This document shows, piece by piece, positions 1 through 6,086 of a stretch of DNA of 19,517 bases. The translations under genes and the position numbers were made by a program. Position 1 is the first letter of the stretch. Each line of letters opens with the position of its first letter. Below the pieces are notes generated by a model that was not told where the DNA came from, ran no database searches, and saw nothing but the letters and a program-made list of their open reading frames with translations. This DNA comes from Gemmatimonadota bacterium (lineage in GTDB: Bacteria; Gemmatimonadota; Gemmatimonadetes; Gemmatimonadales; GWC2-71-9): contig QHTP01000020.1 of assembly GCA_003220855.1 (NCBI GenBank), positions 1 to 19,517 on the forward strand, in the 5' to 3' direction.

Positions 1-1
1 C

Positions 2-550
2 GAGTTCGACGTGCTCGTAGGAATCAATCTGCTGCGCGAGGGGCTCGATTTGCCGGAGGTGTCGCTCGTCGCCATCCTGGACGCCGACCAGGAAGGTTTC
101 CTGCGCTCCGACCGGTCGCTCATCCAGACCGTCGGCCGCGCGGCCCGGCACCTCCAAGGACGTGCGATTCTCTACGCCGACCGCGTCACCGGCTCCATGC
201 AGCGCGCCCTGGACGAGATGACCCGCCGGCGGGAGGCGCAGGTGGCCTACAACGCGCAGCACGGCATCACGCCGCGGTCGATCGTGAAATCGGTGGACCA
301 GGTGCGCTTCGCGACCCGCTTTGCGGACGCCAAGACCGCGCGCCCCGCTGAAGGGGGCGTACCGCGCCCGGCCGACGCGAAGGAGCGCGACGCGCTCATC
401 AAGCTGCTGGAGAGCCAGATGCAGGCCGCCGCCGAAGAGCTCGACTTCGAGCTCGCCGCTGTGCTGCGCGACCAGATCCTCGAGCTCCGGGCCGAGGCCG
501 ACACCGGCCGTCATGCGCCTGTCCGCGGACGAGCTCCAGCGGTTCGGTGA
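2..550 (+). CDS. uvrB: UvrABC system protein B, C-terminal part (5' end outside window)
   Basis: This is the 3' end of uvrB, the helicase-like damage-verification subunit of nucleotide excision repair, which works with UvrA and UvrC. The frame is open from base 2, so the gene starts upstream of the window. The 182 visible residues begin in the helicase core (INLLREGLDLPEV). They continue through the motif VI region (QTVGRAARH) and the usual UvrB tail (RREAQVAYN, HGITPRSIVK). A UVR coiled-coil domain that contacts UvrC lies at about residues 127-163 of the fragment (KERDALIKLLESQMQ, then ELAAVLRDQI). The stop TGA is at 548-550. The last 38 bases overlap the next gene, tsaE, in another frame. 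The product call is secure; only the length is unknown. Confidence 0.96.
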   Translation, partial: EFDVLVGINLLREGLDLPEVSLVAILDADQEGFLRSDRSLIQTVGRAARHLQGRAILYADRVTGSMQRALDEMTRRREAQVAYNAQHGITPRSIVKSVDQVRFATRFADAKTARPAEGGVPRPADAKERDALIKLLESQMQAAAEELDFELAAVLRDQILELRAEADTGRHAPVRGRAPAVR

Positions 551-923
551 AGCGCTCGGGCGCGACCTCGCGAGCCCCGCGGTGATCGGGCTCTCGGGCG
601 AGCTCGGGACCGGGAAGACGACCCTGGTCCGGGCGATCTGCGAAGGCCTCGGCGCGCGGGTCCCGGCCACCAGTCCCAGCTATGCCCTCGTGCATCACTA
701 CGAGACGTCCGCCGGACGTCCGGTCTACCACGTGGACTGCTACCGGCTGAAGTCGCCCGACGAGGCGCGCGACCTCGCGTTCGAGGACATGGTGCGGGAC
801 GGAGCCATCCTGCTGATCGAATGGCCGGAGCGCGCGGGCCCGTGGACCCCGCCGCTGGACCGGCAGTTTCGACTCGGGTACGGTCCGGATCCTGATACCC
901 GCGAACTGGAGGAGATTCGGTGA
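513..923 (+). CDS. tsaE: tRNA t6A biosynthesis ATPase TsaE
   Basis: TsaE is the P-loop ATPase of the TsaB-TsaD-TsaE complex, which makes N6-threonylcarbamoyladenosine at A37 of ANN-decoding tRNAs. The 136-residue product shows a Walker A motif GELGTGKTT at residues 29-37. It also has the family motifs TSPSYALV and YHVDCYRL and a C-terminal LIEWPERAG segment. The length is slightly below that of E. coli TsaE (about 150). I chose the ATG at 513 because the TsaE homology begins there; upstream codons in this frame are a shadow of uvrB. The start lies 38 bases inside uvrB, so translation is probably coupled. tsaB follows after 19 bases, which fits a shared role. tsaD is not in the window. Confidence 0.93.
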   Translation: MRLSADELQRFGEALGRDLASPAVIGLSGELGTGKTTLVRAICEGLGARVPATSPSYALVHHYETSAGRPVYHVDCYRLKSPDEARDLAFEDMVRDGAILLIEWPERAGPWTPPLDRQFRLGYGPDPDTRELEEIR

Positions 924-942
924 GCCGCGGTGTGGGGCAGAG

Positions 943-1677
943 ATGAGCGGTCACTGGCTCGCGATCGATACAGCCACCGACATCGCCAGCGTCGCGCTGG
1001 GCAGGCCGCCGGCCGCCGAGAGCGGGGCGCATGTGCAGGGAGCCCGCCGCCACGCCGCGGAGATCATCCGGCTGGTCGACTTCGTGCTCAGCCGAAGGAG
1101 CCTCCGACCGCGCGACCTGGAAGGCATCGTGGTCGGGGACGGACCGGGGAGCTTCACCGGGCTGCGCATCGGGTGGTCGGCGGCGAAGGGCCTGGCGCAC
1201 GACGCCGGCCTCGACATCCGCGCCATCCCGTCGCTCATGGCCGCGGCCGCCGGTGCAGCGCCGCGCGTCGGCACCGATCCCGTGGCGGTCTGCTTCGACG
1301 CGCTGCGCGGTCAGGTATACGGCGCAATGTACGTCTTCCATCCCACCCGGGTGGACACCTTGGTGCAGCCCACGGTGCTGACGCCGGCCGAGCTCGCGCG
1401 GATCGCCCCAGTGCGCCCCCGCCTCGTGGTGGGCGGCGGTATCGCCCGGTTCGCGGACCAGATGACCACTTGGGCGGGCGCGCCTCCCGTGCCGTTCGAG
1501 AGCCTCCCCCCAACCGCGACGATGCTGCTCGCCCTGCTCGGGCGCGCCGGGGTGGGTCGTGCACTCGACGATGCGGCCACTGCCGAACCCGTCTACGGAC
1601 GCCCTGCCGAAGCGCAGGCCCAATGGGAGGCGCGCCACGGCCGCCCTTTCCCGGATTCGTCCGGCCACGCCGGCTGA
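943..1677 (+). CDS. tsaB: tRNA t6A biosynthesis scaffold protein TsaB
   Basis: TsaB is the ASKHA-fold partner of TsaD in t6A37 tRNA modification. It is a catalytically inactive paralogue that bridges TsaD and TsaE. The 244-residue protein starts LAIDTATDIASVALG, the ASKHA phosphate-1 strand-loop. It has the TsaB signature GDGPGSFTGLRIG near residues 65-77, then the helix containing SAAKGLAH. The length is normal for the family (about 230). The ATG at 943 follows a weak purine-rich stretch. It lies just after tsaE, and the next gene (rimI) begins inside its 3' end, so tsaE-tsaB-rimI is a conserved-looking translationally coupled trio. In many bacteria tsaB and rimI are neighbours or fused. Confidence 0.93.
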   Translation: MSGHWLAIDTATDIASVALGRPPAAESGAHVQGARRHAAEIIRLVDFVLSRRSLRPRDLEGIVVGDGPGSFTGLRIGWSAAKGLAHDAGLDIRAIPSLMAAAAGAAPRVGTDPVAVCFDALRGQVYGAMYVFHPTRVDTLVQPTVLTPAELARIAPVRPRLVVGGGIARFADQMTTWAGAPPVPFESLPPTATMLLALLGRAGVGRALDDAATAEPVYGRPAEAQAQWEARHGRPFPDSSGHAG

Positions 1678-2107
1678 CGTCGACGACGTCGCCGCGATCG
1701 AGCGCACCGTATTCTCCGATCCCTGGTCGCGCCGCGACTTCGCGGAGTGCGTGACGTTGGGTGTGCCGTTCCTCGTCGCGGAGCTGGGCGGCCTGGTCGC
1801 CGGCTACGTGGTCGCGCAGTGCGCGGCGGACGAGGGGGAGATCCTCAACCTCGGCGTGGCGGTGGCCCATCGGCGGCGCGGCGTGGGACGGGCGCTGGTG
1901 GAGCACGTGCTCGCCGCCCTGGGGGCCCGCGGAGTGCGCGTGGTGTACCTCGAGGTGCGGGAGTCGAACGCCGGCGCCCGGCGGCTGTACGAAGCGCTCG
2001 GGTTCGGAGCGGTGGCCCGGCGGGCGCGGTACTACCGCCGGCCGGTCGAGGATGCGGTGGTGCTGTGCGCCGCGGTTGCCGCGGCCGGGGTGTCTGCAAA
2101 ACTTTAG
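1571..2107 (+). CDS. rimI: Ribosomal protein bS18-alanine N-acetyltransferase (RimI-like GNAT)
   Basis: This is a GNAT-fold acetyltransferase of the RimI family, which acetylates the N-terminal alanine of ribosomal protein S18. The domain begins at RIRPATPADVDDVAAIERTVF, with the FSDPWSRRDF segment typical of RimI. The acetyl-CoA-binding loop HRRRGVGRALV is at about residues 100-110. The C-terminal motif is EVRESNAGARRLYEALGF, followed by RRARYYRRP. The start is uncertain. An ATG at 1571 and a GTG at 1559 both lie inside the 3' end of tsaB (about 107-119 bases of overlap), giving 178 or 182 residues. Either leaves about 28-32 extra N-terminal residues compared with E. coli RimI (148), and I see no start codon closer to the domain. 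The TsaB neighbour supports the call. Confidence 0.85.
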   Translation: MRPLPNPSTDALPKRRPNGRRATAALSRIRPATPADVDDVAAIERTVFSDPWSRRDFAECVTLGVPFLVAELGGLVAGYVVAQCAADEGEILNLGVAVAHRRRGVGRALVEHVLAALGARGVRVVYLEVRESNAGARRLYEALGFGAVARRARYYRRPVEDAVVLCAAVAAAGVSAKL

Positions 2108-2127
2108 CACAAGTGGCGTATCTTTGA

Positions 2128-2156
2128 TTGACAGAATGACTTGCGGGTCATATACT
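2128..2156 (+). promoter_or_regulatory. Strong sigma70-type promoter upstream of ssb
   Basis: The sequence has TTGACA at 2128-2133 and TATACT at 2151-2156, separated by exactly 17 bases. The -35 is a perfect consensus match and the -10 matches 5 of 6. The gap between rimI and ssb is visibly richer in A/T than the surrounding genes. Transcription would be expected to begin near 2162-2164, leaving an untranslated leader of about 40 bases before the ssb GTG. This is the only near-consensus promoter I found in the window. It probably drives ssb and the genes after it. Confidence 0.8.
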
Positions 2157-2191
2157 GTTGTCGCCCTTGGTCCCGGACCCGCCTAGCGCCC

Positions 2192-2196
2192 GGAGG
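2192..2196 (+). promoter_or_regulatory. Ribosome binding site of ssb
   Basis: GGAGG lies 6 bases before the GTG at 2203. It decides the ssb start in favour of GTG 2203 over an in-frame start at 2158, which would lie upstream of the predicted transcription start and has no such site. Confidence 0.75.
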
Positions 2197-2202
2197 TTCG
2201 TC

Positions 2203-2709
2203 GTGAGCCGCAGTCTGAATAAGGTCATGCTAATCGGGAACTTAGGGGCCGATCCCGAGGTGCGGAGCACCGCCAACGGCTCCCGCGTCGCCACGCTGTC
2301 GCTGGCGACGAGCCGGCAGTGGACGGGGCAGGGGGGAGAGAAGCAGGAGAAGACCGAGTGGCACCGGGTGATCTGCTGGAACAATAAGGGCGCCCAGCTC
2401 GCCGACCTGGCCGAGAAGTACATGAAGAAGGGCGACCGGATCTATGTCGAGGGGCGGGTCGAGTACCGGACTTGGGAGGATCGGGAGAAGCAGACGCGGT
2501 ACACCACCGAGATCATCGCGCGGGAAGTGCTCCTGTTGTCGTCGCGGGGCGGGGGAGGCGGGGGAGGCGGGGGAGCTGGGGAGGGCTCGGGCGACTTCGC
2601 GCGGGCCAAGGCCGCCGCCAAGGTGGCACCCGAGGCGGGGGGCAAAGCGGAATCGCTCGACGCGTTCCCGGAGGCCCTTGATGAGGAGGACGACGATCTG
2701 CCGTTCTGA
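2203..2709 (+). CDS. ssb: Single-stranded DNA-binding protein
   Basis: SSB coats single-stranded DNA during replication, repair and recombination and recruits partner proteins through its C-terminal tip. The 168-residue product has a single OB fold at about residues 1-112: SLNKVMLIGNLGADPEVR, then TEWHRVICWNNKGAQLADL, then YVEGRVEYRTWED. A run of glycines forms the linker (about residues 115-126). The acidic tip is DEEDDDLPF, the canonical DDxPF-type protein-interaction motif. The GTG at 2203 is supported by GGAGG six bases upstream and by the N-terminus MSRSLNKV, which is usual for SSB. It is transcribed from the promoter at 2128-2156. The final 29 bases overlap the start of the following LysM gene. 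The length is typical of the family (150-180). Confidence 0.96.
   Translation: MSRSLNKVMLIGNLGADPEVRSTANGSRVATLSLATSRQWTGQGGEKQEKTEWHRVICWNNKGAQLADLAEKYMKKGDRIYVEGRVEYRTWEDREKQTRYTTEIIAREVLLLSSRGGGGGGGGGAGEGSGDFARAKAAAKVAPEAGGKAESLDAFPEALDEEDDDLPF
2546..2585 (+). repeat. G-rich direct repeat encoding the SSB glycine linker (G-quadruplex potential)
   Basis: The coding strand carries successive G runs at 2546-2549, 2551-2555, 2560-2564, 2569-2573, 2578-2581 and 2583-2585, separated by 1-4 bases. The core is a 9-base unit GGGGGAGGC at 2551 and 2560, with a degenerate third copy (ending GCT) at 2569. Four or more G runs with short loops satisfy the usual G-quadruplex pattern, on both the non-template DNA strand and the mRNA. 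The repeat is in frame (9 bases equals three Gly codons), so slippage by one unit would only lengthen or shorten the linker. Confidence 0.7.
2670..2674 (+). promoter_or_regulatory. Ribosome binding site of the LysM gene, inside ssb
   Basis: GGAGG lies 6 bases before the ATG at 2681, within the ssb coding sequence. It fixes the start of the downstream LysM protein where a signal peptide begins. It also suggests that the LysM gene is translated from the ssb transcript. Confidence 0.7.
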
Positions 2710-3973
2710 ACGAGCAGCCCTGCTCGCCCTTGTAGCAGGGCTGCTCGCGGGGCCGGCGCCGGGGCTCGTGGCGCAGGACACCACGCAAGCTCGGCCGGAC
2801 ACGTCGCGGCCGGCGCCGGACACGTCGCAAGCGGCGCCCGCGCCGGCCCCGGGGGGCCAGCTCCCCGCGACTCACGTCGTCACCCGGGGCGAGAGCCTCT
2901 GGTCCATCGCCCAGCTCTACTTCAGCGATCCACTGCTCTGGCCCGAGATCTATCGCCTCAATACGGCGCTCATCGACGACCCGCACTGGATCTATCCCGG
3001 TGAGGAGCTGAACCTCGCGGGCGCGGTGAGCGTCGCGCAGGCGCCCGACACCACGGCCGTCGCCGCGCCGCAGCGGGTCGCTACCGACACGGTCCATGCG
3101 CAGCCCACGCCCACGGCCGATACCGTGGTGGCCGCCGCCGATACCACCGCCGTGGTCGACACCACGGTCGAGGCGCCCCCGCCGCCGCCCGGGCCCACCG
3201 AGATCTACCAGACCATCTTCGATCGGCGTCGGACGCCGTCGCAGGAGGTACGCGACGAGTTGCGGGCGTACGCGAATCAGCCGTACCGTCCGCTGCGCCG
3301 GGGCGAGTTCTACTCGGCTGGATTCCTCACCGAGCAGGAGCGGCTGCCCTACGGCCGGGTCCTAGGGAATACGGAAACCCCGGCGATTCCGCGGCTCACC
3401 GAGCGCTCGTCGGCCACGACGTTCGATCAGATCGCCATCCAGGCGCCGCGGAACGCCTCGTACCACGTGGGCGACTCGTTGCTGATCGTGCGTGTGGATC
3501 GCGACATCACCGGATGGGGCGGCGTCGTTGTGCCGGTGGGCGTGGCGCGCGTGACGGAGCCGCAGCGTCGGCAGGTGCTGGCGGACGTGGTGATGCAGTT
3601 CGGTCGTATCCACGAAGGTCATCTGGCGCTGCCGCTCGAGCCGTTCAAAGACCCGGGCCAGGTGCGCCCCACGCCGGTCGATGGGGGGCTCGAGGGCACC
3701 GTGATCGCCCAGCGGGACACGCATGTGCTCACCGGTCCCCAGCAGGTCATCTTCATCAATCGGGGGCGGGTCGACGGCGTGAGCCCTGGAGACGTGTTCG
3801 AGGCGTTCAAGCCGGCGTCCGGCATGCCCGGTACGTCCTCGGAGCAGGTGCAGGTGATCGTCGAGATCGTGCACACGCGGGACCATTCGTCCTCGGGACT
3901 GATCCTCAATATCGAGCACGCCAACCTCGTTCCGGGCATGCCGGTGCGGCTCATCCGGAAGATGCCTTCCTGA
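2681..3973 (+). CDS. Secreted LysM-domain protein with uncharacterised C-terminal region
   Basis: This is a 430-residue exported protein, probably attached to peptidoglycan in the periplasm. An N-terminal signal peptide has a basic start (MRRTT) and a hydrophobic core (ALLALVAGLLAG), with a likely cleavage at VAQ near residue 32. A Thr/Pro/Ala-rich segment follows, with a repeated DTS-x-PAPDTS pattern. A LysM domain spans about residues 64-112 (THVVTRGESLWSIAQLYF, then WIYPGEELNL). A second low-complexity linker rich in DTT and proline follows at about 115-175. The C-terminal 240 residues are largely beta-rich and include the phrase FINRGRVDGVSPGDVFEAF. I do not recognise that part as a named family. 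It overlaps ssb by 29 bases and is followed by a hairpin. A role in envelope maintenance is inferred from LysM and the neighbours, not shown. Confidence 0.85.
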   Translation: MRRTTICRSERAALLALVAGLLAGPAPGLVAQDTTQARPDTSRPAPDTSQAAPAPAPGGQLPATHVVTRGESLWSIAQLYFSDPLLWPEIYRLNTALIDDPHWIYPGEELNLAGAVSVAQAPDTTAVAAPQRVATDTVHAQPTPTADTVVAAADTTAVVDTTVEAPPPPPGPTEIYQTIFDRRRTPSQEVRDELRAYANQPYRPLRRGEFYSAGFLTEQERLPYGRVLGNTETPAIPRLTERSSATTFDQIAIQAPRNASYHVGDSLLIVRVDRDITGWGGVVVPVGVARVTEPQRRQVLADVVMQFGRIHEGHLALPLEPFKDPGQVRPTPVDGGLEGTVIAQRDTHVLTGPQQVIFINRGRVDGVSPGDVFEAFKPASGMPGTSSEQVQVIVEIVHTRDHSSSGLILNIEHANLVPGMPVRLIRKMPS

Positions 3974-3977
3974 TTCG

Positions 3978-4002
3978 CCGGTCCCCGCTTCGGCGGGGCC
4001 GG
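3978..4002 (+). terminator. UUCG-capped hairpin between the LysM gene and hemX-like gene
   Basis: The arms CCGG-T-CCCCGC (3978-3988) and GCGGGGCCGG (3993-4002) pair over 10 base pairs with one bulged T. The loop is TTCG, giving the very stable C(UUCG)G tetraloop. No U-tract follows, so it is not a textbook intrinsic terminator. It ends only 12 bases before the likely GTG start of the next gene. It may be an attenuator, an mRNA-stability element, or a block to that gene's ribosome site. Confidence 0.5.
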
Positions 4003-4014
4003 TGTTCACGGCTC

Positions 4015-4806
4015 GTGGTGCTCACTACTCATTTCGTCGCCCTGGGCCTGTACGCGCTCGCCACGGTGTTGGTGCTCGCACCGTTCGCCGGGCTGCGACC
4101 CGCACCTCGAGGCCTGCTGCTGGGCGTACCCATCGCCGGTATCGCGGCGCACGCGTTGGGCGTGATGCGGCTGACGCCGTTCATGGGCGTCGCCCCGACG
4201 TTATCCATGCTCGCGCTGTTCCTTGCGCTCTTCCAGGTGGCGAGTGAAGCGGCGTTTCGGGCGTCCGCCGTCGGAGTGTTCACCGGACCGCTCGCCACGG
4301 GGCTCATCGGGCTGGCGCTGCTGATCGGTCTGGTGCCGGAGGCGCGCCCGGTCGCGGGACGCAGCCCGTGGTCGATCCTGCACATCACCATCAGCATCCT
4401 GGGCCTCGCCATGCTGGCGCTCGCGTTCATCGCGGCCGCGCTCTACCTGCTGCAGTTCCGCGAGCTCAAGGCGAAGCGGTTCGGCCAGGTGTTCCGGTTG
4501 TTCCCCCCGCTGGAGCGGTTGGACCAGCTCAACCATCTATCTTTGGTGGTGGGCTTTCCCACCGTGACCCTGGGCGTGCTGCTGGGGTTCGGCGTGCGCT
4601 ACGCGGGCGGTGTGTCGGTGAATGCCGCGCAGGTCGTGTGGGGGATGCTCATGTGGCTCGTTCTCGGGTGGGCGGTGGGAGTACGCGTGGTGCGGCACTG
4701 GGCGGGGCGGCGCGCGGCGTTCGCGAGTATCGCGAGCTTCGCCGCGGTCCTGCTCGTGTATCTCGCGCTCAAGCTCACGACGCCCGGGACCCAGCGGTTC
4801 CTCTGA
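4015..4806 (+). CDS. HemX/CcsA-like polytopic membrane protein (cytochrome c assembly family)
   Basis: This is a 263-residue inner-membrane protein with about eight hydrophobic segments. It resembles the cytochrome c assembly / CcsA superfamily, and within it the HemX/YpjD-type members. Visible features are HITISILGLAMLALAFIAAALYLLQ followed by a basic loop (RELKAKRFGQVFRLFPPLERLDQLNH), and then GFPTVTLGVLLGFGVRYAGG. The tryptophan-rich haem-handling motif of true CcsA (WGxDPKExW type) is absent. The corresponding stretch reads VSVNAAQVVWGMLMWLV. That points to a HemX-like role: HemX in Bacillus lowers the level of glutamyl-tRNA reductase. Its position 11 bases before hemA fits this. The start is one of two tandem GTG codons (4015 or 4018); neither has a clear ribosome site. 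The exact function is uncertain. Confidence 0.75.
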   Translation: MVLTTHFVALGLYALATVLVLAPFAGLRPAPRGLLLGVPIAGIAAHALGVMRLTPFMGVAPTLSMLALFLALFQVASEAAFRASAVGVFTGPLATGLIGLALLIGLVPEARPVAGRSPWSILHITISILGLAMLALAFIAAALYLLQFRELKAKRFGQVFRLFPPLERLDQLNHLSLVVGFPTVTLGVLLGFGVRYAGGVSVNAAQVVWGMLMWLVLGWAVGVRVVRHWAGRRAAFASIASFAAVLLVYLALKLTTPGTQRFL

Positions 4807-4817
4807 GCGACGGCGTC

Positions 4818-6086
4818 ATGAGCATTACGGTCCTGGGCGTAAATCACCGCACGGCACCCCTCGAGGTGCGCGAGCGCTTCGCCCACGCGGTGGGGGAGGT
4901 GCCGCAGTCGCTCGAGCGGGTGCTGGCCGCCGGGGCGCGTGGCGGTGTGCTGCTCTCGACGTGCAACCGCACGGAGTTCTACCTGGCCGAGCCCGACGAC
5001 GCCGTCCCCGAAGCGGTGTGGGCGCTTCTCTCGGAGCGCCTGGGAGGGGCCGTCGGGCGCAGCGCCAGCGAGTACGGCTACATCCGGCGCGACCGGGACG
5101 CCGTGCGGCACCTGTACCGCGTGTCGGCGGGTCTCGATTCGATGATCCTTGGCGAGCCGCAGATTCAGGGGCAGGTGCGCGAGGCGTGGGACGTCTCGAA
5201 GCCCGTGGCGGGACCGGTGCTGCACCGCCTGTTCCAGTCGGCGCTGCTGGTGGGCGCCCGGGTGCGCAGTGAGACCGGTATCGCCACCGGCGCCGCGTCG
5301 GCGCCGTCCGCGGCGGTCGCCGTGGCCGGCAAGATCTTCACCCAACTCGCCGGCCGCTCCGCGCTGATTCTGGGCGCCGGTGACATCGCCGAACTGGCCG
5401 CCACGTGCCTCGTGGCCGAGGGGGTGCGCGTCACGCTGGTGGCGAACCGCACGTACGAGCGGGCCAAGGCGATCGCCGAAGAGCTCGGCGCCCGGGCGCT
5501 CCCGCTCGACGAGGCGTGGGACCACTTCAGCGACTGCGACATCGTGCTCAGCTCGACCGCGGCACCACACGCGGTCGTCACGTGGGACCGGGTCGCACCG
5601 GCCATCGGGCGGCGCGGCGGACGCCCCCTGTGCATTCTCGATCTCGCCGTCCCGCGGGATGTGGAGCCGGCCGTCGCCCAGCTCGAGAACGTCTTCCTGT
5701 ACGATCTCGACGACCTGCAGGCCGTGGCCGCGCACGCGGCGGCCGAGCGTCGGAACGACATCCCCGCGGCGGAGCGGATCGTGACCGAGGAGGTCGAGCG
5801 CTTCTGGGGGTGGTACGGCGGATTGGTGGTCGTGCCCGTGCTGCGGGAGTTTCGCGAGCGAATGGAAGCGGTGCGCGCCGCCGAGCTCGAGCGCACGCTG
5901 CGCCGCCTCCCGCACTTGAGCCCCGAGGATCGCGACCAGATCGAGTACTTCAGCCAGGCGCTGCTCAACAAGTTCCTCCACCAGCCCACCGTCGCTCTGA
6001 AGGAAGCCGCGCGTGCCGGCCGGGGGTACGGGCTGCTCGACGCCCTGAAGCGGCTGTTCGGTTTGGAGCGACGGGATGGGACATAG
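4818..6086 (+). CDS. hemA: Glutamyl-tRNA reductase
   Basis: HemA is the NADPH-dependent enzyme that reduces glutamyl-tRNA(Glu) to glutamate-1-semialdehyde, the first committed step of C5-pathway tetrapyrrole synthesis. The 422-residue length is normal for the family. The catalytic domain begins ITVLGVNHRTAPLEVRERF and contains the nucleophile Cys49 in STCNRTEFY. The tRNA-binding region LYRVSAGLDSMILGEPQIQGQV is followed by the helix SETGIATGAASAPSAA. The NADPH fold has LILGAGDIAELAA (GAG at 186-188), and an alpha-helical dimerisation domain ends the protein (QALLNKFLHQPT). The ATG at 4818 lies 11 bases after the HemX-like gene. The stop overlaps galE by 11 bases. No other haem genes (hemB, C, D, L) are in the window. 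Confidence 0.97.
   Translation: MSITVLGVNHRTAPLEVRERFAHAVGEVPQSLERVLAAGARGGVLLSTCNRTEFYLAEPDDAVPEAVWALLSERLGGAVGRSASEYGYIRRDRDAVRHLYRVSAGLDSMILGEPQIQGQVREAWDVSKPVAGPVLHRLFQSALLVGARVRSETGIATGAASAPSAAVAVAGKIFTQLAGRSALILGAGDIAELAATCLVAEGVRVTLVANRTYERAKAIAEELGARALPLDEAWDHFSDCDIVLSSTAAPHAVVTWDRVAPAIGRRGGRPLCILDLAVPRDVEPAVAQLENVFLYDLDDLQAVAAHAAAERRNDIPAAERIVTEEVERFWGWYGGLVVVPVLREFRERMEAVRAAELERTLRRLPHLSPEDRDQIEYFSQALLNKFLHQPTVALKEAARAGRGYGLLDALKRLFGLERRDGT

Noticed and set aside
2158..2202. A longer SSB starting at 2158.
   Set aside because: The extra residues are not SSB-like, and the codon lies upstream of the transcription start predicted from the promoter. GGAGG points to GTG 2203.
2793..2830. 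Short direct repeat (GCCGGACACGTCGC) in the LysM gene.
   Set aside because: It encodes a repeated Pro/Asp/Thr/Ser linker phrase; simple low-complexity linker sequence explains it.
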